DNA of 64,000 nucleotides from positions 62,001 through 126,000 of the forward strand of contig JBIQHD010000007.1 of NCBI GenBank assembly GCA_044508835.1, given 5' to 3'. The notes beneath the pieces are model-generated. The model was not told where the DNA came from, searched no databases, and saw only the letters and a program-made list of their open reading frames with translations. Source of the stretch: JAKFDI01 sp044508835 (GTDB taxonomy: Bacteria; Pseudomonadota; Gammaproteobacteria; Burkholderiales; Burkholderiaceae_C). The position numbers were made by a program, and so were the translations under genes. Position 1 is the first letter of the stretch. Every line of letters starts with the position of its first letter. Of the stretch, positions 8,136-17,115 are shown piece after piece.

Positions 8136-10082
8136 GTGTCCACGACCTTTCCGAAGCTCCTGCTGGAACACGCCGCCCGCCGCCCGGGCGCGCCGGCCCT
8201 GCGCGAGAAGGAATTCGGCATCTGGCAGACGCTGAGCTGGTCGGCCCTGGCCGAACTGGTGCGCACCCTCGCCGGCGGCCTGGCGCAGGCCGGGCTCAAG
8301 CCCGGCGAGCACGTGGTGGTGATCGGCGAGAACCGCCCGCGGCTGTATGCCGCCATGCTCGCGGCGCAGTCGCTCGGGGCGGTGCCCGTGCCGCTGTACC
8401 AGGACGCGGTCGCGGCCGAGTTCGTGTTCCCGCTGGTCAACGCCGACGTGCGCTTCGCCGTGGTGGAGGACCAGGAGCAGGTGGACAAGCTGCTCGAGGT
8501 GCGCGCCCGGTGCCCGGCGCTGGAGCGCCTGTGGTTCGACGACCCGCGCGGCCTGCGCCACTACGAGGAGCCGGGCCTCGCGCCGCTGGACGACCTGATC
8601 GAGGCGGGCCGCGCCTGGAACGCCGAGCACCCGCGCCACGTCGACGAGGCCATCGAGCGCACGCAGCCCGGCGACGTGGCCGCCCTGTTCTTCACCTCCG
8701 GCACCACCGGCCAGCCCAAGGGCGTGGTGCACACCCACCTGTCGCTGATCGACCGCGCCCAGGCCGGCGCGCAGTTCGACCGCCTCACGCACGACGAGGA
8801 GGTGCTGGCCTACCTGCCGCCGGCATGGATCGGCCAGAACACCTTCAGCTACGCGCAGTGGCTGGCCTGCGGCTACGTGGTGAACTGCCCCGAGTCGGCC
8901 GACACGGTGAGCATCGACCTGAAGGAGATCGGGCCGACCTACTACTTCGCGCCGCCGCGGGTGTTCGAGGGCCTGCTCACCAGCGTGATGATCCGCATGG
9001 AGGACGCGAGCGCCGTCAAGCGCTGGCTGTTCGAGCGCTTCATGGCGGTGGCGCGGCGCGTGGGCCCTGCGCGCATGGACGGCAAGCCGCTGCCGCTCGG
9101 CGACCGCCTGCTCTACGGCCTGGGCAACCTGCTGGTCTACGGGCCGCTGCGCAACACGCTCGGCTTCAGCCGCGTGCGCGTGGCCTACACCGCAGGCGAG
9201 GCCATCGGGCCGGACCTCTTCGTCTTCTACCGCGCCATCGGCATCAACCTGAAGCAGCTCTACGGCTCCACCGAGACGGCGGTGTTCGTGTGCCTGCAGC
9301 CCGACCGGGAGGCGAAGTCCGACACGGTGGGCGTGCCCATCGACGGCGTGGAGCTGCGCGTGACCGACGGCGGCGAGGTGCTGGTGCGCTCGCCCGGGCT
9401 GCTCAAGGGCTACCACAAGAACGAGGCGGCCACGGCCGAGGTGCTGGACGCCGAGGGCTGGTACCACACGGGCGACGCCGGCTTCCTCGACGCCGGCGGG
9501 CACCTGAAGATCATCGACCGTGCGAAAGACGTGGGGCGGCTGGCCGGCGGGCCGAACGACGGCGCCATGTTCGCGCCCAAGTACGTGGAGAACAAGCTGA
9601 AGTTCTTCCCTTTCATCAAGGAGGCGGTGGCCTTCGGCGACAAGCGCGAGCGCGTCTGCGCCTTCATCAACATCGACATCGAGGCCGTGGGCAACTGGGC
9701 CGAGCGCCGCAACCTGCCCTACGCCGGCTACACCGACCTGGCCCAGAAGCCCGAGGTGTACGAGCTGGTGCGCCAGTGCGTGGAGAAGGTCAACGCCGAC
9801 CTCGCCGCCGACGAGCGCCTGGCCGGCAGCCAGATCAGCCGCTTCCTGGTGCTGCACAAGGAGCTCGACGCCGACGACGGCGAGCTCACCCGCACGCGCA
9901 AGGTGCGCCGCGGCTTCATCGCCGAGCGCTACGGCGTGCTGGTGGACGCGCTGTACGCCGGCCGCGACTCGCAGTACATCGAGACCAAGGTGACCTTCGA
10001 GGACGGGCGCACGGGCATGGTGGCGGCCGACCTGAAGATCTGCGACGTGACCGTCTATCCGGCATTGGGGAAGGCAGCATGA
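8136..10082 (+). CDS. AMP-forming acyl-CoA synthetase (long-chain fatty acid/carboxylate-CoA ligase type)
   Basis: 648 residues from a GTG start preceded by GGAGG at 8125-8129. It adenylates a carboxylic acid and transfers it to CoA. Adenylate-forming motifs are intact: P-loop TSGTTGQPKG, YGSTE (A5), GWYHTGD (A7) and DRAKDV near the C-terminal hinge. Length and motifs resemble FadD-like or very-long-chain synthetases. It heads a plus-strand cluster with the livGHMKF transporter genes, so its substrate is probably the imported acid. In Burkholderiales such clusters are usually annotated for branched-chain amino acids, but a synthetase argues for an aliphatic or aromatic carboxylate. A 163-bp hairpin-rich gap separates it from livG. 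Confidence 0.88.
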   Translation: MSTTFPKLLLEHAARRPGAPALREKEFGIWQTLSWSALAELVRTLAGGLAQAGLKPGEHVVVIGENRPRLYAAMLAAQSLGAVPVPLYQDAVAAEFVFPLVNADVRFAVVEDQEQVDKLLEVRARCPALERLWFDDPRGLRHYEEPGLAPLDDLIEAGRAWNAEHPRHVDEAIERTQPGDVAALFFTSGTTGQPKGVVHTHLSLIDRAQAGAQFDRLTHDEEVLAYLPPAWIGQNTFSYAQWLACGYVVNCPESADTVSIDLKEIGPTYYFAPPRVFEGLLTSVMIRMEDASAVKRWLFERFMAVARRVGPARMDGKPLPLGDRLLYGLGNLLVYGPLRNTLGFSRVRVAYTAGEAIGPDLFVFYRAIGINLKQLYGSTETAVFVCLQPDREAKSDTVGVPIDGVELRVTDGGEVLVRSPGLLKGYHKNEAATAEVLDAEGWYHTGDAGFLDAGGHLKIIDRAKDVGRLAGGPNDGAMFAPKYVENKLKFFPFIKEAVAFGDKRERVCAFINIDIEAVGNWAERRNLPYAGYTDLAQKPEVYELVRQCVEKVNADLAADERLAGSQISRFLVLHKELDADDGELTRTRKVRRGFIAERYGVLVDALYAGRDSQYIETKVTFEDGRTGMVAADLKICDVTVYPALGKAA

Positions 10083-10245
10083 AGCGGGCCGAGCGCCGGG
10101 CCATCCCACGTCGGGGCTTGCAAGCCCCGACGCTTCGCGAGGCGAGCGTGTGTGCGCAGGCACACACGCACGTCCACGCTCAGCCCAGGCCGGCCCGCAT
10201 CCCCTCGGGGGATCGACCGATGTACCCATCGGACGAGGGGCTGTC
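10083..10245. repeat. Hairpin-rich intergenic spacer (four consecutive inverted repeats)
   Basis: The gap between the synthetase and livG is almost entirely foldable. It holds a perfect 24-bp palindrome at 10109-10132 (half-site CGTCGGGGCTTG), CGTGTGTGC/GCACACACG around GCAG at 10147-10168, ATCCCC/GGGGAT around TCG at 10199-10213, and CCGATG/CATCGG around TACC just after 10215. None is followed by a T run, so intrinsic termination is unlikely. Processing, attenuation or a repeat insertion within an operon is more plausible. Confidence 0.6.
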
Positions 10246-11103
10246 ATGACCCGCAAGACCGGCGATGTCGTCTTGGAGGTGAAGAACATCAGCCTCGCCT
10301 TCGGCGGCGTGAAGGCGCTCACCGACATCAGCTTCGACGTGCGCGAGCACGAGGTGCGCGCCATCATCGGCCCCAACGGCGCGGGCAAGAGCTCGATGCT
10401 CAACTGCATCAACGGCGTGTACCAGCCGCAGCAGGGCTCCATCACCTTCCGCGGCCGGACCTTCACGCACATGAACTCGCGCCAGGTGGCCGAGATGGGC
10501 GTGGCGCGCACCTTCCAGAACCTCGCGCTCTTCAAGGGCATGAGCGTGCTCGACAACATCATGACGGGCCGCAACCTGCGCATGAGGAGCAACCTCTTCC
10601 TGCAGGCGCTGCGCCTGGGGCCCGCGCTGCGCGAGGAGAACGAGCACCGCGCCTTCGTCGAGCGCATCATCGACTTCCTGGAGATCCAGGCCTGGCGCAA
10701 GACGCCTGTCGGGCGCCTGCCCTACGGCCTGCAGAAACGCGTGGACCTCGGCCGGGCGCTCGCGATGGAGCCGCAGGTGCTGCTGCTCGACGAGCCCATG
10801 GCCGGCATGAACGTGGAGGAGAAGCAGGACATGAGCCGCTTCATCCTCGACGTGAACGACGAGTTCGGCACCACCATCGTGCTCATCGAGCACGACATGG
10901 GCGTGGTGATGGACATCTCCGACCGCGTGGTCGTGCTCGACTACGGCAAGAAGATCGGCGACGGCACGCCCGACGAGGTGCGCAGCAACGAGGACGTGAT
11001 CCGCGCCTACCTCGGCACGGCGTCCGACGCGCCGCGGGCCGCGCCGTCGCAGGCCTCGCCCGCGAAGCAGGCCGCGGCGTCGGCCGTCCTGGCGAAGGCG
11101 TGA
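10246..11103 (+). CDS. livG: Branched-chain-type ABC transporter ATP-binding protein LivG
   Basis: 285 residues from the ATG at 10246, with GAGGGG upstream. Cytoplasmic ATPase of a HAAT (Liv-type) importer. Motifs are Walker A GPNGAGKSS, the signature region LPYGLQKRVDLGRAL (a variant of LSGGQ, common in LivG), Walker B VLLLDEPMAG, and a switch His in LIEHDMG. The C-terminal ~25 residues are Ala/Pro-rich. First gene of a tight livGHM block (1 bp to livH, 12 bp to livM). Substrate unknown; the neighbouring CoA ligases suggest an organic acid. Confidence 0.92.
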   Translation: MTRKTGDVVLEVKNISLAFGGVKALTDISFDVREHEVRAIIGPNGAGKSSMLNCINGVYQPQQGSITFRGRTFTHMNSRQVAEMGVARTFQNLALFKGMSVLDNIMTGRNLRMRSNLFLQALRLGPALREENEHRAFVERIIDFLEIQAWRKTPVGRLPYGLQKRVDLGRALAMEPQVLLLDEPMAGMNVEEKQDMSRFILDVNDEFGTTIVLIEHDMGVVMDISDRVVVLDYGKKIGDGTPDEVRSNEDVIRAYLGTASDAPRAAPSQASPAKQAAASAVLAKA

Positions 11104-11104
11104 C

Positions 11105-12034
11105 ATGGGCTTCTTTCTCGAAACCCTCTTCGGCGGCCTGATGGCCGGCATGCTGTATTCGCTGATCGCGCTCGGCTTCGTGCTGATCTTCAAGGCGAGC
11201 GGCGTCTTCAACTTCGCGCAGGGCGCGATGGTGCTGTTCGCGGCGCTGGCGATGGCGCGCTTCGCCGAATGGATGCCGCAGGTCACCGGCATCGAGAGCC
11301 GGCTCTTCGCCAACGTGGCCGCCTTCGTGCTGGCGATGGGCGTGATGATCGTCGTCGCCTGGGTCGTCGAGCGCCTGGTGCTGCGCAAGCTCGTCAACCA
11401 GGACGGCATCACCTTGCTGATGGTGACGCTGGGCATCGCCTACTTCCTCGACGGCCTGGGCCAGACGCTGTTCGGCAGCGACATCTACAAGATCGACGTG
11501 GGCATGCCCAAGGACCCGGTCTTCGTGCTCGAGTCGGTGTTCCAGGGCGGCGTGCTCATCAGCAAGGAAGACCTCTACGCCGCGCTCATCGCCGCGCTGC
11601 TGGTGGCCGCGCTGAGCGTGTTCTTCCGCAAGACGGCCACCGGCCGCGCGCTGCGCGCCGTGGCCGACGACCACCAGGCAGCGCAGTCCATCGGCATCCC
11701 GCTCGGGCGCATCTGGATCATCGTGTGGAGCGTGGCCGGCTTCGTGGCGCTGGTGGCCGGCGTCATCTGGGGCAGCAAGCTGGGCGTGCAGTTCTCGCTG
11801 TCGCTCGTCGCGCTGAAGGCGCTGCCGGTGGTGATCCTCGGCGGGCTCACCTCGGTGCCGGGCGCCATCGTCGGCGGGCTGCTGATCGGCGTGGGCGAGA
11901 AGCTGTCGGAGATCTACATCGGGCCGATGTTCGGCGGCGGCATCGAGATCTGGTTCGCGTACGTGCTGGCGCTGGTGTTCCTGCTGGTCAAGCCGCAGGG
12001 GTTGTTCGGCGAAAAAATCATCGACCGGGTCTGA
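11105..12034 (+). CDS. livH: Branched-chain-type ABC transporter permease LivH
   Basis: 309-residue inner-membrane permease with about eight hydrophobic segments. The N-terminal GLMAGMLYSLIALGFVLIFK and FNFAQGAM motifs are diagnostic of LivH, and the cytoplasmic coupling segment lies in ALRAVADDHQAAQSIGIPL. It starts 1 bp after livG and is followed after 12 bp by livM, so the three form one transcriptional unit. Confidence 0.92.
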   Translation: MGFFLETLFGGLMAGMLYSLIALGFVLIFKASGVFNFAQGAMVLFAALAMARFAEWMPQVTGIESRLFANVAAFVLAMGVMIVVAWVVERLVLRKLVNQDGITLLMVTLGIAYFLDGLGQTLFGSDIYKIDVGMPKDPVFVLESVFQGGVLISKEDLYAALIAALLVAALSVFFRKTATGRALRAVADDHQAAQSIGIPLGRIWIIVWSVAGFVALVAGVIWGSKLGVQFSLSLVALKALPVVILGGLTSVPGAIVGGLLIGVGEKLSEIYIGPMFGGGIEIWFAYVLALVFLLVKPQGLFGEKIIDRV

Positions 12035-12046
12035 CGGAGACGCCGC

Positions 12047-13111
12047 ATGCTCTACAGAGAAAACGGCCAGTTCAAGACTTCGTACCGCTCGGACGAGCAG
12101 ATCTTCCCCATCCTGCAGGACCGCATCGCGATCCTCGTGCTGCTGGCCGTCGCCTTCGTCGCGGTGCCGCTGTTCGCCTCCGAGTACCTGTTCCGCGCCA
12201 TCCTGATCCCCTTCCTCATCCTGTCGCTGGCGGCGCTCGGGCTCAACATCCTCGTCGGCTACTGCGGGCAGATCTCGCTGGGCACCGGCGCCTTCATGGC
12301 GGTGGGCGCCTACGCGGCCTACAACTTCCACGTGCGCGTGGACGGCCTGCCGCTGGTGGCCTCGCTGCTGCTGGGCGGGCTGTGCGCCACGGCGGTGGGC
12401 GTGGTGTTCGGCATCCCGTCGCTGCGCATCAAGGGGCTGTACCTCGCGGTGGCCACGCTGGCCGCGCAGTTCTTCGCCGACTGGGCCTTCCTGCGCATCG
12501 CCTGGTTCACCAACGACTCGCCCTCGGGCTCGGTGAGCGTGGCCGGGCTCAACATCCTCGGCTTCCCCGTCGAGACGCCGGTGCAGAAGTACCTGGTGTG
12601 CCTGGCCTTCCTCGCGGTGTTCGCGCTGCTGGCGAAGAACCTGGTGCGCGGCGCCATCGGCCGCGAGTGGATGGCGATGCGCGACATGGACGTGGCCGCC
12701 GCGGTGATCGGCATCCGCCCGGTCTACGCCAAGCTCACGGCGTTCGCGATCAGCTCGTTCATCGTCGGCGTGGCCGGCGGGCTGTGGGCCTTCCTGCACC
12801 TGGGCTCGTGGGAGCCCGCGGCCTTCAACATCGACCGCTCGTTCCAGCTGCTGTTCATGGTGATCATCGGCGGGCTGGGCTCGATCATGGGCAGCTTCTT
12901 CGGCGCCGCGTTCATCGTGCTGCTGCCGATCTTCCTGGACAACCTGCCGTACTGGTTCGGCATCCCGATCGACACCGCGACGGCGGCGCACCTCACCTAC
13001 ATGATCTTCGGCGCGCTGATCGTGTTCTTCCTGATCGTGGAGCCGCACGGCATCGCGCGGCTGTGGTCCACGGGCAAGGAAAAGCTCCGGCTGTGGCCCT
13101 TCCCGCATTGA
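12047..13111 (+). CDS. livM: Branched-chain-type ABC transporter permease LivM
   Basis: 354-residue permease, partner of LivH. After ~28 polar N-terminal residues (longer than in enteric LivM) there are about nine membrane segments, with the LivM landmarks LGLNILVGYCGQISLGTGAF, a SLRIKGLYLAVATLA motif and the coupling loop REWMAMRDMDVAAAVIGI. It begins 12 bp after livH, and the binding-protein gene follows after 47 bp. Confidence 0.92.
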   Translation: MLYRENGQFKTSYRSDEQIFPILQDRIAILVLLAVAFVAVPLFASEYLFRAILIPFLILSLAALGLNILVGYCGQISLGTGAFMAVGAYAAYNFHVRVDGLPLVASLLLGGLCATAVGVVFGIPSLRIKGLYLAVATLAAQFFADWAFLRIAWFTNDSPSGSVSVAGLNILGFPVETPVQKYLVCLAFLAVFALLAKNLVRGAIGREWMAMRDMDVAAAVIGIRPVYAKLTAFAISSFIVGVAGGLWAFLHLGSWEPAAFNIDRSFQLLFMVIIGGLGSIMGSFFGAAFIVLLPIFLDNLPYWFGIPIDTATAAHLTYMIFGALIVFFLIVEPHGIARLWSTGKEKLRLWPFPH

Positions 13112-13158
13112 ACCCCACCCGCACCGCAAGACGTGCCTTTCCCAGAGGAGACAAGCCC

Positions 13159-14490
13159 ATGAAGACGATCCGCTCTCTTGCCGCCGTCGCGACGCTCGCC
13201 GTCGCGACGATCGGCGGCCTGCACGCCCCCGCGGCGCAGGCGCAGGCCAAGGAACAGTTCATCCCGCTGCTGGTGTACCGCACCGGCCCGTACGCGCCCA
13301 ACGGCACGCCCTGGGCCAACGGCAAGCAGGACTACATCAAGATGACCAACGCGCGCGACGGCGGCATCAACGGCGTGAAGATCACCTTCGAGGAATGCGA
13401 GACCGGCTACGCCACCGACAAGGGCGTGGAGTGCTACGAGCGGCTCAAGGGCAAGAACGCCTCGCTGTTCGATCCGCAGTCCACGGGCATCACCTTCGCG
13501 CTCACCGACAAGGCGCCGAACGACAGGATCCCGCTCATCACGCTGGGCTACGGCCTGTCGTCGTCGCAGGACGGCGGCGTGTTCAAGTGGAACTTCCCGC
13601 TGATGGGCAGCTACTGGACGGGTGCGGACATCATCATCCAGCACATCGGCAAGAAGGAAGGCGGGCTGGCCAAGCTCAAGGGCAAGAAGATCGCCCTCGT
13701 CTACCACGACAGCCCCTTCGGCAAGGAGCCGATCCCGCTGCTGCAGGAGCGCAGCAAGATGCACGGCTTCGACCTGCAGCTCATCCCGGTGACGGCGCCG
13801 GGCGTGGAGCAGAAGTCGGCCTGGCTGCAGGTGCGCCAGAGCCGCCCCGACTACGTGCTGCTGTGGGGCTGGGGCGTGATGAACTCCACCGCGCTCAAGG
13901 AAGCGCAGGCCACCGGCTATCCGCGCGACAAGATGTACGGCGTGTGGTGGTCCGGCGCCGAGCCCGACGTGAAGGACGTGGGCGCGGGCGCCAAGGGCTA
14001 CAACGCGCTGGCGCTGAACACCTCGGGCCAGAGCCCGAAGGTGATCCAGGAGATCCTCAAGCACGTGCATGACAAGGGCCAGGGCACCGGCCCGCGCGAC
14101 GAGGTGGGCTCGGTGCTCTACACCCGCGGCGTCATCATCCAGATGCTCAGCCAGGAAGCCATCCGCCGCGCGCAGGAGCGCTTCGGCAAGGGCAAGGTCA
14201 TGACCGGCGAGCAGGTGCGCTGGGGCTTCGAAAACCTGGCGCTCGACCAGAAGAAGCTCGACGCCCTCGGCTTCGCCGGCATGCTGCGCCCCATCAGCAC
14301 CTCGTGCATGGACCACATGGGCTCGACCTGGGCGCGCATCCACACCTGGGACGGCGCCAAGTGGGTCATGGGCCCCGACTGGTACGAGGCGGACACGCAG
14401 ATCCTCAAGCCGATGATCAAGACCGCGGCCGACAAGTACGCGGCCGAGAAGAAGATCGAGCGCAGGTCGCCGCAAGACTGCCAGAGCTGA
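13159..14490 (+). CDS. Liv-type ABC transporter periplasmic substrate-binding protein
   Basis: 443 residues with a Sec signal peptide (Lys/Arg start, hydrophobic 8-20, cleavage after AAQAQA about residue 30). A ribosome site (AGAGGAG) precedes the ATG. The mature protein is a Peripla_BP_6-type receptor: IPLLVYRTGPYAPNGTPWANG lines the ligand pocket and the YHDSPFGKEPIPLL segment is typical of the family. It is longer than LivK (about 370), matching a subgroup found beside acyl-CoA ligases. It presumably delivers substrate to LivHM. The specificity residues of leucine-binding proteins are not evident, so the ligand is left open. Confidence 0.9.
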   Translation: MKTIRSLAAVATLAVATIGGLHAPAAQAQAKEQFIPLLVYRTGPYAPNGTPWANGKQDYIKMTNARDGGINGVKITFEECETGYATDKGVECYERLKGKNASLFDPQSTGITFALTDKAPNDRIPLITLGYGLSSSQDGGVFKWNFPLMGSYWTGADIIIQHIGKKEGGLAKLKGKKIALVYHDSPFGKEPIPLLQERSKMHGFDLQLIPVTAPGVEQKSAWLQVRQSRPDYVLLWGWGVMNSTALKEAQATGYPRDKMYGVWWSGAEPDVKDVGAGAKGYNALALNTSGQSPKVIQEILKHVHDKGQGTGPRDEVGSVLYTRGVIIQMLSQEAIRRAQERFGKGKVMTGEQVRWGFENLALDQKKLDALGFAGMLRPISTSCMDHMGSTWARIHTWDGAKWVMGPDWYEADTQILKPMIKTAADKYAAEKKIERRSPQDCQS

Positions 14491-14580
14491 CCCACCCCCC
14501 GGAGCGGCTCACGCCGCTCCCCCCTCAAGGGGGGCGCTGCCTGCGGCCCGGCAAAGCCGGTTCCGCGGCAGCTGCTTGAT
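14491..14580 (+). repeat. Intergenic repeat copy R1
   Basis: About 90 bp beginning immediately after the binding-protein stop codon with CCCACCCCC. It then has a perfect hairpin (GGAGCGGC/GCCGCTCC), CCCCTCAAGGGG, the core CCCGGCAAAGCCGG, TTCCGCGG, and ends GCTTGAT 16 bp before livF. The same module recurs at 18092, 38496, 53860 (reverse) and 60295. Here it lies inside an operon, so its hairpins could alter livF expression relative to the upstream genes. Confidence 0.8.
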
Positions 14581-14596
14581 CTGCCACGAGGCTCAC

Positions 14597-15403
14597 ATGA
14601 GCAACATTCTTCTCAACGTCAACGGCATCGAGGTCATCTACAACCACGTGATCCTCGTGCTGAAGGGCGTTTCGCTGCAGGTGCCGGAAGGGCGCATCGT
14701 GGCGCTGCTGGGCGGCAACGGCGCGGGCAAGACGACGACCTTGCGCGCGGTGTCGAACCTGCTCGCGGGCGAGCGCGGCGAGGTGACCAAGGGCAGCATC
14801 GAGCTGCGCGGCGAGCGCATCGAGCGGCTCACCACCTCCGACATGGTCAACCGCGGCGTGGTGCAGGTAATGGAAGGCCGGCACTGCTTCGCCCACCTCA
14901 CCATCGAGGAGAACCTCATGACCGGCGCCTACACGCGGCGCGACGGCAAGGCCGCGGTGGCCGCGACGCTGGACAAGGTCTACGCCTACTTCCCGCGCCT
15001 GAAGACGCGGCGCAGCTCGCAGGCCGCCTACACCTCGGGCGGCGAGCAGCAGATGTGCGCCATCGGCCGCGCGCTGATGGCCAACCCGAAGATGGTGCTG
15101 CTCGACGAGCCCTCGATGGGTCTTGCGCCGCAGATCGTGGAAGAGGTGTTCGAGATCGTGAAGGACCTGAACACCAAGGAGCGCACGACCTTCCTGCTGG
15201 CCGAGCAGAACACCAGCATGGCGCTGCGCTACGCGGACTACGGCTACATCCTGGAGAACGGCCGCATCGTGATGGACGGCGAGGCCCGCGCGCTGGCCGA
15301 GAACGAGGACGTGAAGGAGTTCTACCTCGGCATGGGCGGCGGGGACCGCAAGAGCTTCCGCGACGTGAAGAGCTATCGCCGGCGCAAGCGGTGGCTGGCG
15401 TGA
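14597..15403 (+). CDS. livF: Branched-chain-type ABC transporter ATP-binding protein LivF
   Basis: 268 residues from the ATG at 14597, chosen because GAGG precedes it and it fits the family N-terminus; an in-frame start seven codons earlier lies close to repeat R1. Second ATPase of the importer: Walker A GGNGAGKTT, signature region TSGGEQQMCAIGRAL, Walker B MVLLDEPSMGLAP, and a switch-region Gln (LLAEQNTSMAL). About 30 residues longer than E. coli LivF through a basic C-terminal tail (SYRRRKRWLA). Confidence 0.92.
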   Translation: MSNILLNVNGIEVIYNHVILVLKGVSLQVPEGRIVALLGGNGAGKTTTLRAVSNLLAGERGEVTKGSIELRGERIERLTTSDMVNRGVVQVMEGRHCFAHLTIEENLMTGAYTRRDGKAAVAATLDKVYAYFPRLKTRRSSQAAYTSGGEQQMCAIGRALMANPKMVLLDEPSMGLAPQIVEEVFEIVKDLNTKERTTFLLAEQNTSMALRYADYGYILENGRIVMDGEARALAENEDVKEFYLGMGGGDRKSFRDVKSYRRRKRWLA

Positions 15404-15413
15404 GGCGGCCGGC

Positions 15414-15722
15414 ATGAGCGACGACTTCTTTGCCCTGCCCGCCTTCAAGCCCGACGAGGCGCTCGTCGGGCTGCGCCGCCAGCTGCGCGACCTGCGCGTG
15501 CTGGCCGAGCGCCTGGTCGACGGCAAGCCGGGCGTCGAGCTGAAGGGCAAGCGGGTTGCCGAGTTCGCGACCACGGCGGATGCGATCACCGCGCGCCTGG
15601 TCAAGCGGCCCGCCGTCTCGCCCGAGTGGGAGACGCACACGCTGAAGAACGGCGCCGACGTGCGCAGGTTTCTCGATGAGATCAAGAAGCGCCTGGCGCG
15701 CTGGACCGACGAGGATGCGTGA
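15414..15722 (+). CDS. Conserved-looking small protein of unknown function in the liv cluster
   Basis: 102 residues, soluble, highly charged, with no signal peptide or membrane segment. Predicted mostly helical (LRRQLRDLRVLAERLVDG; RRFLDEIKKRLARWTDED). It starts 10 bp after livF, and its stop overlaps the first possible start of the next ligase, so it is embedded in the operon. I do not recognise a domain. A small accessory of the ligase or transporter is plausible from position only. Confidence 0.75.
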   Translation: MSDDFFALPAFKPDEALVGLRRQLRDLRVLAERLVDGKPGVELKGKRVAEFATTADAITARLVKRPAVSPEWETHTLKNGADVRRFLDEIKKRLARWTDEDA

Positions 15723-15723
15723 G

Positions 15724-16989
15724 ATGGGCGACTTCTATGACGCGCTGGAGACCCGCGCCCCCGAACAGCGCGAGCACGCGCTGCTGCAGGCCCTGCCGGC
15801 GCAGATCGCCCACGCGCAGGCGCAGTCGCCCGCCATGGCGCGCATCCTTCGCGGCGTGGACGCCGCGGCGGTGGACAGCCGCGCCGCACTCGCCCGCCTG
15901 CCCGTCACGCGCAAGAGCGAGCTCGCCGAGCAGCAGAAGGCCGCGCGCGCCGCCGACGCCTTCGGCGGCTTCGCCGCCGTCGGCTGGGGCGAACGCGCCG
16001 CCGCCGGCCGCGGCGCGCTGCGGGTGTTCGCCTCGCCCGGCGGCCTGTACGAGCCCGAGGGCCGCGGGCGCGACTACTGGCGCGTGGCCCGCGCCCTGCA
16101 CGCCGCCGGCCTGCGCGCCGGCGACCTGGTGCACAACGCCTTCAGCTACCACTTCACCCCCGCCGGCGCGATGATGGAAAGCGGCGCCCACGCCCTCGGC
16201 TGCACCGTGTTCCCCGCCGGCATCGGCCAGACCGAGCAGCAGGTGCAGGCCATGGCCGACCTGCGCCCGGCGGCCTATGCCGGCACGCCGAGCTTCCTGA
16301 AGATCCTGCTCGAGAAGGCCGACGAGCTCGGCGTCGCCCTGCCTTCGCTCGCCAAGGCCTCGCTCGGCGCCGAGGCCTTTCCGCCCTCGCTGTGCCGCTG
16401 GCTGCAGCAGCGCGGCATCGAGGCGATGCAGAGCTACGCCACCGCCGACATCGGCCTCATCGCCTACGAGACGCCCGCGCGCGACGGCCTGGTGCTCGAC
16501 GAAGGCGTGATCGTGGAGATCGTGCGCCCCGGCACCGGCGACCCGGTGGCCGACGGCGAGGTCGGCGAGATCGTCGTCACCACGCTGAACCCCGACTACC
16601 CGCTGGTGCGCTTCGGCACGGGCGACCTGTCGGCCGTGCTCGAAGGCCCCTGCCCGACCGGGCGCACCAACACCCGCATCAAGGGCTGGATGGGCCGCGC
16701 CGACCAGACGGCCAAGGTGCGCGGCATGTTCGTGCACCCGAGCCAGGTGGCCGAGATCGTGCGCCGCTTTCCCGAGGTGGCGAAGGCGCGGCTGGTGGTC
16801 AGCGGCGAGATGGCCAGCGACCGCATGGCGCTGCAGGTCGAGGTGGCCGGCGCGCCCGAGGGGCTGGCCGAGCGCCTCGCCGAGGCCGTGCGCGAGGTCA
16901 CCAAGCTGCGCGGCGACGTCGCGCTGTGCGCCCCCGGCAGCCTGCCCAACGACGGCAAGGTGATCGAGGATGCAAGGCGTTACGAATGA
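15724..16989 (+). CDS. Phenylacetate-CoA ligase-like (PaaK family) AMP-dependent enzyme with altered P-loop
   Basis: 421 residues. The fold landmarks of PaaK/COG1541 are present: MQSYATADIGLIAYE (A5 region, about 235-250), TLNPDYPLVRFGTGDLSAV (A7) and KVRGMFVHPSQVAEI leading to the small C-terminal domain. The usual Ser/Thr/Gly-rich P-loop (SSGTTGKP) is replaced near residues 101-113 by FASPGGLYEPEG. Either this subgroup handles ATP differently or it has another role. The ATG at 15724 has GAGG 9 bp upstream; 15715 is an alternative. With the first acyl-CoA synthetase it brackets the liv transporter. Confidence 0.82.
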   Translation: MGDFYDALETRAPEQREHALLQALPAQIAHAQAQSPAMARILRGVDAAAVDSRAALARLPVTRKSELAEQQKAARAADAFGGFAAVGWGERAAAGRGALRVFASPGGLYEPEGRGRDYWRVARALHAAGLRAGDLVHNAFSYHFTPAGAMMESGAHALGCTVFPAGIGQTEQQVQAMADLRPAAYAGTPSFLKILLEKADELGVALPSLAKASLGAEAFPPSLCRWLQQRGIEAMQSYATADIGLIAYETPARDGLVLDEGVIVEIVRPGTGDPVADGEVGEIVVTTLNPDYPLVRFGTGDLSAVLEGPCPTGRTNTRIKGWMGRADQTAKVRGMFVHPSQVAEIVRRFPEVAKARLVVSGEMASDRMALQVEVAGAPEGLAERLAEAVREVTKLRGDVALCAPGSLPNDGKVIEDARRYE

Positions 16990-17000
16990 CCGCGGTCCGT

Positions 17001-17016
17001 CTTGCGCCGGCGCAAG
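17001..17016. other. 16-bp perfect palindrome after the PaaK-like gene
   Basis: CTTGCGCCGGCGCAAG lies 11 bp after the ligase stop and about 100 bp before the Bug-type receptor. It lacks a T run. It could be a weak Rho-assisted end to the liv transcript or a dimer-binding site for the downstream gene. Confidence 0.35.
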
Positions 17017-17115
17017 GGATCGCAGGCCCCCTTACGTAGTTCCCGGCATGGCGCGCCCGCGCGCCCTGCGCACAATTTCGGTCTCAACCCGACTCGCATC
17101 GAAAGGATGATGTCC

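Noticed and set aside
14491..14580. Repeat R1 as an intrinsic terminator
   Set aside because: Its stems are strong but none is followed by a T run, and livF immediately downstream is part of the same transporter.
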